From Planctomycetaceae bacterium (GTDB lineage Bacteria > Planctomycetota > Planctomycetia > Pirellulales > Thermoguttaceae): DNA of 30,333 nucleotides. The stretch covers positions 1 to 30,333 of the forward strand of contig SFIW01000026.1 of NCBI GenBank assembly GCA_004556055.1. The letters are read 5' to 3'. The position numbers and the translations under genes are program-made. Shown here one piece after another: positions 22,669-30,333 of the stretch. Under the pieces are notes generated by a model. It did no database searches. It saw only the letters and a list, made by a program, of their open reading frames with translations, and was not told the DNA's origin. Positions within the stretch are counted from its first letter, which is position 1; each line of letters starts with the position of its first letter.

Positions 22669-24771
22669 ATGCGCTTACTTCTCGTTTCTCTATCCTCCTT
22701 CGCGTTCTTTTTCATCCTCTTTATCGGGTGTCGACGCGATCGCGACGACCAGCGCGATCCTCTCCGGAACGCGAACGTCGAGTCGCGCGACGACGTCGAA
22801 CGCGACGACGATTCCTTACCCGCAGTCAAACTCTTGCGCGAAGCCGCCTTCGCTTACTCCAACGCGAAATTTTACGAAGATCGCGGTTACGTCCTCTGGG
22901 AATATCTGCGCGAAGGGGAAAAACCGCAGATCGTTCGGAAACGCCGTCCTCTCGAACTGAGTTTTGCCAAGCCCAACTACGTCAAAATGCGTTTTGGCGG
23001 CGCGTCCCTCCTCTCCGACGGCAAGACGTTTCGCGCTACTATCGACGATCCGCGATACGCCGACCAGCTTTTAGAACGCCCCGCCCCCCTCGTCGTCACG
23101 TCGATTCGCGAATTCTATCCCGACGCAGCCTTCGCCGCCGCTGCGGAAACTTCTCTGCCCGACGATTTCTCATGGACCTCCCCGCAACTCGTCCTCCTCT
23201 TCGCCAAAGACCCGCTGCGCACCCTCGTTCCGCGCGGCGCGACCGCGAAGCTCCTTGAACCCGCGTACCTCCAATACGGTCCCGACGAAAAAGACGCCGT
23301 TTACTGCGACCGCGTGAGCGTCGACGCCGACGGAGAGCGCGTCTATTGGCTCAATCGCGCGACTCGAGCGCTCGCGCGCGTCGAACTGCCGACCGCTCGT
23401 CTTCGCGTCCATGAACCCGACGCGACGATCCTCTCGTTGCGAATCGAATTTCCACGCCAAATCCTCGCGCAGAATCCCCCAGACTCGACCGTCCGCTACG
23501 AATTTCCACCCCTTGACCCCGGCGTTGAGACGCTCGAACGCTTCCGCTGGGCTCCCGCCGCCGACGCCGCCGACGGCGCCGACGACGCGACCCTCGCCGC
23601 GAGGCGCCGCGCCTTTTACGCCCAAGAACGCCGCTTCGAAGAACGCGTCGCTCATTCTCTCGACTTCGACGTCTACTGCGCCGAGCTCCGCGATTCGAGA
23701 CCTCCGACGATTCCAAGACGCGCCTCCCCAAAAGTCATGCGACTGCGCGAAGTATGGAGCGTCGATTCGCTTAACGCGCCGGGACGACCGCTCGCTATTT
23801 CACCCGAAGAGAAGGGGGATCGCGACTCGATCCTTCTCATGCCGTGCGAAGGGAACGCCGTCGCCGCGATGAATTATCAAGGACGCGTCTTCTCGAAGAC
23901 TTCCCCCTCCGCCTCCGCTGGGGAGCCGATCTCCGTTCTGCGCGAAGGGAAGAACGAGGTCGGAAGACGACGATATCTCGCATTCGACCCCGAATCCGCG
24001 AAGATTCATCGACTCGACGAAGACTTTAACGACTTAGGAACGATACTTTGCGACCCAGGCGGTTCAAGGAAAATCGGCGACGCGCTCTGGATCCCCGGCG
24101 ACGCGCTTCCAACAAAGAGCGCGGGGATCGTCGCGACGCTCGTCGGTTCGTCGACGCCCGGCGCGCCGCGCCGCGACCTCGTGCGACTCTTCGACGCGCA
24201 GACTCGAAAAATCGCATGGGAAATCGACTCGATCGTCGAACCGAAAAGAATCGTCTTCGAACCCAAGACGCGCGCGCTGTGGGTTCTCGACGCGGGCGCC
24301 TCCGAGCCTGGCGGCGTCGCAAGATTCGACGCGCGCGACGCCGCGCGACTCGACGCACCAATCCTCCGACCTCGAGAGACCGCCTGGGATCTTGCTGTTC
24401 CCAGACGCGCTCCGAACGCCGGCGCCGAAGCGACCGCGCTCGTTTATGATTTCGAGCAAAACGCTTCCTATCTCGTCGGATTCAACGCCCAAGGCGAAGA
24501 GCTTTGGCGCGCCGTGCTCGCCGACCATACCGGACCTGGCGACGCCTCTATCGTCTCCGGAGATATCAACGGCGACGGACTCGACGAATGGCTCGTCGTT
24601 TTCGAGAATGGAAAAATCTCCTTTTTTGACCCGATGGGCGCGCTCATCGACGAATACGCCCATGGCTCGCGCCTCGTCGGCGCGACTGTCGCAAGATGGT
24701 TTGGCGTCAGTTTTTTGATTATTGCCGATAAAAGGCGCGCGACCGCCATGCGCGTCGACTGGAAAAGATAG
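22669..24771 (+). CDS. Lipoprotein with LolA-like N-terminal domain and C-terminal FG-GAP/propeller region
   Basis: This 700-aa protein starts with a lipoprotein signal, MRLLLVSLSSFAFFFILFIG then Cys (lipobox LFIGC, about residue 21). The stretch from about 50 to 180 (LREAAFAYSNAKFYEDRGYV, LELSFAKPNYVKMRFGG, SDGKTFRATIDDPRYADQ) resembles the LolA/DUF2092 type of lipid- or ligand-binding fold. The C-terminal part shows propeller-like strands and one FG-GAP/VCBS motif, GDINGDGLDEWLVVFENG (about 640-660), which may bind Ca2+. The protein should be anchored in a membrane, facing the periplasm. Function is unknown. It leads a three-gene operon with an 11-base gap to the next gene. The start was chosen for GAGG just before it and the lipoprotein signal; an earlier start at 22600 adds 23 basic residues that spoil the signal. 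Confidence 0.75.
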   Translation: MRLLLVSLSSFAFFFILFIGCRRDRDDQRDPLRNANVESRDDVERDDDSLPAVKLLREAAFAYSNAKFYEDRGYVLWEYLREGEKPQIVRKRRPLELSFAKPNYVKMRFGGASLLSDGKTFRATIDDPRYADQLLERPAPLVVTSIREFYPDAAFAAAAETSLPDDFSWTSPQLVLLFAKDPLRTLVPRGATAKLLEPAYLQYGPDEKDAVYCDRVSVDADGERVYWLNRATRALARVELPTARLRVHEPDATILSLRIEFPRQILAQNPPDSTVRYEFPPLDPGVETLERFRWAPAADAADGADDATLAARRRAFYAQERRFEERVAHSLDFDVYCAELRDSRPPTIPRRASPKVMRLREVWSVDSLNAPGRPLAISPEEKGDRDSILLMPCEGNAVAAMNYQGRVFSKTSPSASAGEPISVLREGKNEVGRRRYLAFDPESAKIHRLDEDFNDLGTILCDPGGSRKIGDALWIPGDALPTKSAGIVATLVGSSTPGAPRRDLVRLFDAQTRKIAWEIDSIVEPKRIVFEPKTRALWVLDAGASEPGGVARFDARDAARLDAPILRPRETAWDLAVPRRAPNAGAEATALVYDFEQNASYLVGFNAQGEELWRAVLADHTGPGDASIVSGDINGDGLDEWLVVFENGKISFFDPMGALIDEYAHGSRLVGATVARWFGVSFLIIADKRRATAMRVDWKR

Positions 24772-24782
24772 GCGACGACCAC

Positions 24783-26294
24783 ATGAACCTATTTTTAGCA
24801 TACGTTAAAAACAAGGGAACGGAGACGATCCGCGCCTTCGTCGTCCCGTGCGTACTTCTACTCGCCGCCGCGTCTCCATGCGTCGTCGCCCAGGAGCCTG
24901 CGACCGCCCCCGCGCCCGATCCGTCGCTCGACGCAAACGCCGAACCGAACGCCGAACCGAACGCCGAACCGAACGCCGACGCCGAGCCGCAGATTAGCTA
25001 CGTCCTCACGCGCTCGGGCTCGATCGTCGAAGGAAAGGTCGCGGACAAGGGAAACGCCTATTCGATCGAATTCCCCGGCGGCGGAGCCCTCTCCGCGTCG
25101 AAACTCGACGTTTTGTGCGTTTCTCCTACTCGCGAGGGAATTTTTGACTACCGACTGCGTCAAACGCGCATGGAAGACGTGAACGAGGCGCTCAAGCTCG
25201 CCGACTGGGCGAACCGTCGACGTCTCGGAGCCCCCGCGCTCAAGGCGCTCCAAGAACGACTCGCCGTCGCCGTCGACGACGCTGAACGCGCCGCGCTTCA
25301 GAAGAAAATCGACGAAATCGCAGAAGCCGAAACTTTCCGCGAACGCGCCGAAGCCGCCGCGGCTCGCATCGAAAACGAACGCGCTCAAGCCGCCGCGAAG
25401 AAGGACGACCCCGCGATTCATTCCGATCCGCGAAAAGCGCTCGACGCCGAACTCGACGCATGGGGACGAACCCTACCGACCGCCTCCCTCGAAAAGTTCT
25501 CCCGCAAAGCGCTGCCCGTCCTACAAAAACGATGCGCGACTACCGGATGCCACGACGAAATCACTCCCAACGCTCGATACGTCGTCCGCAAGAAAGCGTA
25601 TGGGCCCGCGCAGCGGCTCGCGCTCCTCTACAACTTGCGCGAAACGATGCGATACCTCGATTTCGACAATATCGACGCTAGTCCGATCGTCACTCATCCC
25701 GCTGTGAACAACGCGATGGGAAAACGCGTCTATCCTTTTGGCGAAGACAAGTATTCCACCCGCGACTGCGCCTATTTCATCGAATGGCTCAACATGGTCA
25801 AGACCGACGAAAAGCTCAAAACCGCCGGACGCGCTATTCAGGACGCCATGCCGAAGACGCCGCAACCGCGCCAAGGCGCCGCGTCCCGATACGACCTCGA
25901 CGGAGAAACGCCGATCGACATGACCCTGGCTCCCGATTCCGTAAGACTACCCCCTCAATCCCCCGAGGCTGCGCAGAGCTTCGCCGAGCTCTTCCAAGAC
26001 GACTTCAAAATTCAGCAGGGATTTGCTCGCGGCGCCGAAGAATACTTGCCGAATCCTTACGACGACGTTAATTCCCCCGAATCCGCGCTCCGACGCGTCG
26101 GTCTAACTCCTCAAAAAGAGTATCGCGATTCGTACGACCCCGCGATCTTTAACGATAAGTTCCACCCAGGAAAGACTGCGGCGAGTCAACTCCCAAAAAA
26201 AGAGGAGAATTCCAACGAACCTCCCGCGTTAGTCGACGTGACCCGCGCCCCCCTCGACGCCGCGTCGCAAGAGCCGACCTCGCGCGACGAATGA
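24783..26294 (+). CDS. Exported CxxxxCH protein, cytochrome-c-like single site (Planctomycete type)
   Basis: This 503-aa protein has a signal peptide (VVPCVLLLAAASPCVVAQ, cut near residue 37) and then a low-complexity Asn-Ala-Glu-Pro repeat (about 50-65). The next part (about 70-130) is a small beta domain (YVLTRSGSIVEGKVADKGN), followed by a charged helical region with many Ala, Glu and Arg (about 150-215). At about 252-260 it has RCATTGCHDE. This is a CxxxxCH site, like those planctomycete proteins carry instead of CxxCH, and may bind haem or another metal; a canonical CxxCH is absent. The surrounding region resembles the 'cytochrome c domain in planctomycetes' proteins. The long disordered C-terminus is rich in Pro, Asp and Glu. 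Second gene of the operon; no strong ribosome-binding site is visible. Confidence 0.7.
   Translation: MNLFLAYVKNKGTETIRAFVVPCVLLLAAASPCVVAQEPATAPAPDPSLDANAEPNAEPNAEPNADAEPQISYVLTRSGSIVEGKVADKGNAYSIEFPGGGALSASKLDVLCVSPTREGIFDYRLRQTRMEDVNEALKLADWANRRRLGAPALKALQERLAVAVDDAERAALQKKIDEIAEAETFRERAEAAAARIENERAQAAAKKDDPAIHSDPRKALDAELDAWGRTLPTASLEKFSRKALPVLQKRCATTGCHDEITPNARYVVRKKAYGPAQRLALLYNLRETMRYLDFDNIDASPIVTHPAVNNAMGKRVYPFGEDKYSTRDCAYFIEWLNMVKTDEKLKTAGRAIQDAMPKTPQPRQGAASRYDLDGETPIDMTLAPDSVRLPPQSPEAAQSFAELFQDDFKIQQGFARGAEEYLPNPYDDVNSPESALRRVGLTPQKEYRDSYDPAIFNDKFHPGKTAASQLPKKEENSNEPPALVDVTRAPLDAASQEPTSRDE
24936..24978 (+). repeat. 12-bp tandem repeat encoding NAEP units
   Basis: Three and a half copies of AACGCCGAACCG lie in frame, giving Asn-Ala-Glu-Pro repeats just after the signal peptide of the CxxxxCH protein. 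Copies are identical, so recent slippage is likely. Confidence 0.9.
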
Positions 26295-26367
26295 CGCGAC
26301 GATTGCGCCTCTCCATGAGAAAATATAATGAACGAACCGCCCGCCCCTCCGCGATCCAAGGAGTCGA

Positions 26368-29300
26368 ATGATGAATAATTTGGTCTATCGCGCCCACGCC
26401 CTCAAACGCGTCTGCGTCGCGCTATGCGTCGCCGCGTGCGCTCTCCTCGTCCTCCCCGGCGACCTATCCGCTCAGCCCGCGCCTGGCCCCGGTCCAGGAC
26501 CACGTCTAAAACGCGACGAAATTCGCGCGATCCCTACCGAGCGTTATTATCTCGGAGAGAGGATGATCCAGGCCGGAGACTACGCGCGCGCCGTCAGTTT
26601 CTACGAGAACGAACTGCGCGGCGCCTTCAAAATCGGCGGAAATCTTTGGATCGACTCCATCTGCTATTACGCGATGCTCGGCGAAACTTACTATCAGGCC
26701 GGTTCGCTCGACGTCGCGCTCAAAAATTATAACGCCGCTCTCTCCATCGCGATCGCCTATCCCAAGTGGATGAGTAAAGTCACCTATACCGCCGGCGTGA
26801 CCCCAGGCACGAAGAGCGTTACCCCGTGGGGAACGTCGAAACGCAACACGCCCCTGGGCGCGTTCCCGCGAAAGGCGACGATCGTCGTTGGCGAAGAGGC
26901 GTCCGAGGCGCACCAACAGCTCGGTATCGCCGCTCAGCAGCACGCCATGCAGATCGATCCAGTCGAGATCCTACGCTGCGTCGCCCTCGCGATTCGCCGC
27001 CGCGTCGATATTATCGGCCCCATGGCGCCCTTCGACCCGATGAGCACGGAAATTCTCGAAACCTTCCGCACGCGCGCCGTCGCCCCGAATCACTGGTCGA
27101 TCACCTTTCTCGACGTCATTTGGGGACTAGCGCTCGTCGAGTGCGACAAGACGCAATCGGCGGTGAAAGCGCTCAACGACGCGCTCCTATGCAGCGGACA
27201 GTTCGATCATAATCTCACGTGCGTCGCGCTCCTCGAACTCGGGCATGTCTTCATGCGCGCGAATAAACTTCCGCAAGCTGCGGAATGTTACTTCGAAGCG
27301 TCCAATAGCGCGTATCAATTCCAAGACTGGCTCGTCCTGGAAGAGTCGCTCCGATATTATTCCAACGCCGTGAAGGGTTTGCGCGGAGGTTCCGTCGACC
27401 CGCGGTTAGCGCAGGCGTATCGGTGGGCGAAGGAGAAAGTCCCGCACGCGAAGGTCTTGCAGACGTCGCTCGCGCTCGAACTGCTCGAGGATATGATCTA
27501 CTCGGGGAATATCAAGGGCGCCGAAGCGGGGCTGAAGGCGCTCGACGTCGCCATGCGCGGCGAGATCCGGCAGTCGGCGCACGCGGATCGCTGGAATTAT
27601 CTCACGGCGCTCTTTATGTACGCCGTTGGGAGGGTCGACGCCGGGGATCAAGCGCTCGCGAGGGTTGTGGAAGGCGCGAAGACACATTCGACCTGGGCGC
27701 GTCAATTGCGCAAACTTGACGCGTACGTCCAGGCCGGCCTCACCTCCAACGGCTCTCTCACCCCTCGAAACGCCGCGGATCTTTACGAATATCTCCTGCG
27801 CGAACCGACCGTCGTCGACTGGGCCGTCAACCCGACGGAATCCCTCGCAATCCAGATGATCGCGCCGATCGACGCGTACGAACGTCAGTTTCAGCTCCTC
27901 ATGGATCGCGATTTGAAAGACCGCGCCTTCGAGGTCGCCGAGCGGATACGCCGCGAACGCTTCTTCGCGACGCAGACCTTTGGAGGACGACTCCTCTCGT
28001 TGCGTTACGTCATGACCGCAGATCCCCTGTTGACGACGCAGTCGATCCGAAACGCGCGCGAATCCCTCAGCTACGCGTACCCCGATTTCGAAGAGTCGAT
28101 GAAGACGACGTCCGCGATTATGGCGGAACTCAACGCGCTCCCGACCGTCCCGAGCGATCGCGACGCGCTCCATACCGTCGAGTCCCTCTACGCCAAGCTC
28201 GCCGACGTCTCCGGAAAACAAGAAGCGCTCCTGCGATTCATCGCCGCCGGACGCGTCAGAATACCATACGTCTTCCCACCCGTCTATACCGTGAAGCAAG
28301 TCCAGGAGCGACTACCCGACGAAACGGCGATCCTCTCCTTCATCGGCGCGGGGGGCGATATCTACGGTTTTATGATCGGTAAGGAGAATCTTGACGCGTG
28401 GCGCGTCGGTCCGGCGTCGAGTATCGGCGCGGCGGTCGCGACCTTTCTCAAGACGATAGGGAACGTCGACGGTTCGCGCGTCGTGGAAGCGGAGACGCTT
28501 GCCGACGAACTTTGGAAGGCGCAAGGCTCCAAGCTGCGCGAAATCGTTCTCGGCGCCTCCGACGTCGAAGCGGATCGATTCAATATCGTCTTCTCAAAAC
28601 TCGTCGTTGTTCCGGACGACACGCTCTGGTATCTCCCCTTCGAAGCGCTCTGCCTCCCGAAGGCCGCGTCCGTCGAACCTGACGACGAAGCCGCGCGCGT
28701 CGACGACGCGACGCTCGCCGACTCCGACGCGCCGCAGAACGCCGATCCGTCCTCAGACGACCCCAACGCGACCGACCCCGAGCCCAAAAAAGGAATGACT
28801 CCCGAAGAGCTCCAGGCCGCGCACGAGGCGCAGTACGACGATCTCGACGCCGCCTATTACGCGACCGAAGAGGAGCTTGACGCCCTCGAACCAGACGACG
28901 AAACCCTCCCGGAAGAAGGGGAGAGCGACTCGGCTCCAGATTCCGTCGCCGACGCGGAGCCGGAACCTGAACCCGAACCTGTCGCCGACGAAGAAGCGCT
29001 CGCCGTCGACGACCCTGCGGACGACCCCGCGTCGGAGGAAGAAGCCGCCGCGCCGCGTAAGCGCATGAGCCGCAACGCCCGAGAACGCGCCGCCCTCAAG
29101 GAGTTCGTCGACGCGCAGATCCCAATGATCGCCGCGCCTGACTTCACGATTCGCTACGCCGCCACCGTCTCCCTCGCGCTCCCCAACGCGATCGGACGCA
29201 ATGCCTTCGTCAACACGACCGTCGTCGGCGGCGCCACTTATCCGCGTCAAGATTCCGAAGTCGTCGAAAAGGCTGTCGAGCGATTCGCTAACGCCGTTTC

Positions 29301-30333
29301 TAAGACCGAAGTCGCAAGCGCTAAGTCCGCCCCCGCGGTTCCAGGATCCATCATCGCGTCCCGACTCAAGAGACTCGTCGTCTTCGAAGAAGTCTCCGCC
29401 GAATCGTGGAACTGGAGCCCGATTGTCCTCGGCCCCAAGCCTACGGGGGGTAACGCCGTCTCCGACTGGATCGCGTGTCCGTGGGGCGCGCCGCGACTTA
29501 TCGTCATGCCCGCGCTGCGCACGTATGCGGAAAACTCCCTCAAAAACGGGGGAAACGGGCAGGAAATTGCGCTCGCGGTTCTCGCGATGCAAGCGTCTGG
29601 CGCCGATACGATTCTCCTGAGTCGTTGGCGAACGGGAGGACGCTCCGCCTTTGATCTCGCGGAGGCCTTTGTGAAGAACTACGAGAAGGAACCGTCGGCG
29701 AATGCGTGGAAAGACGCGGTCGCCGAACTCGTGGAACGCGACGTCGTCGTCGACGAAGAACCGCGCCTCAAGAAGCTCGGGCTCTCCGAAGCGATTCCGA
29801 AGTACGACGCGCCGTTCTGGTGGGCGGGGTATATCCTCGTCGACTCTGGCGAAGCGGTTTCGGAAGATATTCTCGAAGGTTTCGACGAAGGCGCGATGCG
29901 CAAAGCGGACGAAGAAAACGCGCTCTTGAAGGAACAGAAGGACGGCGACGCCGCCGCGCCAGCCGCGACGGAGAATGGCGGCGCCTCCGATCAACCTTCC
30001 GGAGAAAAGGCGGTCTTCGTGACGGCTGGTCAAGACGCCGACTCTTCGAGCGACGCCGCGCCGGAGGAACCGTCCCTCTTCAGTCCTTCCGACAATATGA
30101 TTACGGACGACGACCTTGCCGCGCAGGATGAACTCGGCGACGACTTCTTCGCGACCGAAGATCTCGAAGACGAAGCTCCTGCGCCGAAGACCGACGAGGA
30201 GGCCGATCCCGCTCCTGCGCCGAAGAGCGACGAGGAGGCCGATCCCGCCCCTGCGCCGAAGAGCGACGAGGAAGCCGATCCCGCCCCTGCGCCGAAGAGC
30301 GACGAGGAGGCCGATCCCGCCCCTGCGCCGAAG
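26368..30333 (+). CDS. Exported TPR-CHAT protein with degenerate catalytic site; runs off the window
   Basis: The frame is open for 1322 codons from ATG at 26368 (AAGGAG four bases upstream; ATG at 26371 is equivalent) to the window edge, without a stop. Parts: a signal peptide (VCVALCVAACALLVLPGDLS, cut near residue 36); tetratricopeptide-like helical repeats (about 55-330, for example YYLGERMIQAGDYARAVSFY and YAMLGETYYQAGSLDVALKN); helical spacer; a CHAT domain in two pieces (about 645-765, ETAILSFIGAGGDIYGF and VVPDDTLWYLPFEALCL; and about 925-1115, ending ASGADTILLSRWRTGGRSAF). A 130-residue Asp/Glu/Pro/Ala-rich insert (about 768-898) separates them. At the position of the CHAT catalytic Cys (usually SACRT) it reads PALRT (Leu about 1050), and no His occurs between about 940 and 1050. 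So protease activity is unlikely. A highly acidic C-terminus contains a 12-residue repeat. Third gene of the operon, 73 bases after the previous one. Confidence 0.82.
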   Translation, partial: MMNNLVYRAHALKRVCVALCVAACALLVLPGDLSAQPAPGPGPGPRLKRDEIRAIPTERYYLGERMIQAGDYARAVSFYENELRGAFKIGGNLWIDSICYYAMLGETYYQAGSLDVALKNYNAALSIAIAYPKWMSKVTYTAGVTPGTKSVTPWGTSKRNTPLGAFPRKATIVVGEEASEAHQQLGIAAQQHAMQIDPVEILRCVALAIRRRVDIIGPMAPFDPMSTEILETFRTRAVAPNHWSITFLDVIWGLALVECDKTQSAVKALNDALLCSGQFDHNLTCVALLELGHVFMRANKLPQAAECYFEASNSAYQFQDWLVLEESLRYYSNAVKGLRGGSVDPRLAQAYRWAKEKVPHAKVLQTSLALELLEDMIYSGNIKGAEAGLKALDVAMRGEIRQSAHADRWNYLTALFMYAVGRVDAGDQALARVVEGAKTHSTWARQLRKLDAYVQAGLTSNGSLTPRNAADLYEYLLREPTVVDWAVNPTESLAIQMIAPIDAYERQFQLLMDRDLKDRAFEVAERIRRERFFATQTFGGRLLSLRYVMTADPLLTTQSIRNARESLSYAYPDFEESMKTTSAIMAELNALPTVPSDRDALHTVESLYAKLADVSGKQEALLRFIAAGRVRIPYVFPPVYTVKQVQERLPDETAILSFIGAGGDIYGFMIGKENLDAWRVGPASSIGAAVATFLKTIGNVDGSRVVEAETLADELWKAQGSKLREIVLGASDVEADRFNIVFSKLVVVPDDTLWYLPFEALCLPKAASVEPDDEAARVDDATLADSDAPQNADPSSDDPNATDPEPKKGMTPEELQAAHEAQYDDLDAAYYATEEELDALEPDDETLPEEGESDSAPDSVADAEPEPEPEPVADEEALAVDDPADDPASEEEAAAPRKRMSRNARERAALKEFVDAQIPMIAAPDFTIRYAATVSLALPNAIGRNAFVNTTVVGGATYPRQDSEVVEKAVERFANAVSKTEVASAKSAPAVPGSIIASRLKRLVVFEEVSAESWNWSPIVLGPKPTGGNAVSDWIACPWGAPRLIVMPALRTYAENSLKNGGNGQEIALAVLAMQASGADTILLSRWRTGGRSAFDLAEAFVKNYEKEPSANAWKDAVAELVERDVVVDEEPRLKKLGLSEAIPKYDAPFWWAGYILVDSGEAVSEDILEGFDEGAMRKADEENALLKEQKDGDAAAPAATENGGASDQPSGEKAVFVTAGQDADSSSDAAPEEPSLFSPSDNMITDDDLAAQDELGDDFFATEDLEDEAPAPKTDEEADPAPAPKSDEEADPAPAPKSDEEADPAPAPKSDEEADPAPAPK
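30181..30333 (+). repeat. 36-bp tandem repeat at the 3' end of the CHAT gene
   Basis: Four full 36-bp units (30181-30324), nearly identical, plus the start of a fifth at the window edge encode a 12-residue unit, APKSDEEADPAP. Minor changes occur in the first unit (ACC for AGC, GCT for GCC). The array continues beyond the window, so its copy number is unknown. Confidence 0.92.

Noticed and set aside
28753..30033. 426-codon minus-strand frame opposite the CHAT gene
   Set aside because: Arg/Gly/Phe-rich shadow of the acidic linker and CHAT coding sequence.
1..30333. CRISPR array or insertion-sequence ends
   Set aside because: No regularly spaced repeats of CRISPR length and no transposase-like product or paired terminal repeats were seen; the repeats present are in-frame coding repeats.

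Overview
This window looks like a chromosomal segment of a GC-rich bacterium, most likely a member of the Planctomycetota, possibly a gut-type anaerobic lineage. That is inference. It rests on the secreted and lipoprotein genes at the right end (an FG-GAP lipoprotein, a CxxxxCH 'cytochrome-like' protein and a long TPR-CHAT protein), the strong GCG/CGC/GAC codon bias, and the presence of rubrerythrin. No rRNA or tRNA gene was recognised.

Left end (1-6 kb): a rho-independent terminator closes an unidentified transcript. It is followed by the wreck of a cytosine-type restriction-modification locus: a broken XRE-family regulator (about 519-706) and a truncated, frameshifted C5 DNA methyltransferase (754-1049). 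Then come an intact membrane-anchored NERD nuclease-like protein with a C4 zinc finger, a secreted or membrane alpha/beta hydrolase preceded by an overlapping 47-codon gene, a CpsB/YwqE-type PHP phosphatase, a rubrerythrin with rubredoxin-like domains at both ends, and a pyridoxamine-phosphate-oxidase-fold protein.

Middle (6.3-15.1 kb): a macro-domain protein, a YitT-family membrane protein and a secreted protein of unknown function lie on the plus strand. On the minus strand is a three-gene restriction-modification (defence) operon, transcribed as a methylase N-half gene, an Eco57I-like NPPY/specificity gene, and a 1158-aa GIY-YIG nuclease-helicase. The last carries a second methylase-like N-half at its C-terminus. 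The middle gene is split by a one-base shift in a run of seven Cs. This operon is the most interesting part of the window: the methylase motifs are divided among three genes, and the homopolymer may be a phase switch, a null mutation or a sequencing error.

Vitamin B6 block (15.5-18.5 kb): pdxT and pdxS (minus strand) are divergent from a MocR/PdxR-type regulator (plus strand). The shared intergenic region has AGGTCAG repeats overlapping a plausible pdxS promoter.

Right part (18.7-30.3 kb, plus strand): a flavodoxin-fold oxidoreductase, an HD-domain protein with a strong terminator, then rarA overlapping a cation diffusion facilitator, closed by another terminator. Last is a three-gene cell-envelope operon: a lipoprotein with a LolA-like domain and an FG-GAP motif, a CxxxxCH protein, and a TPR-CHAT protein that runs off the window. 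The CHAT domain of the last protein appears to lack both catalytic residues, is interrupted by a long acidic insert, and ends in a 36-bp tandem repeat.
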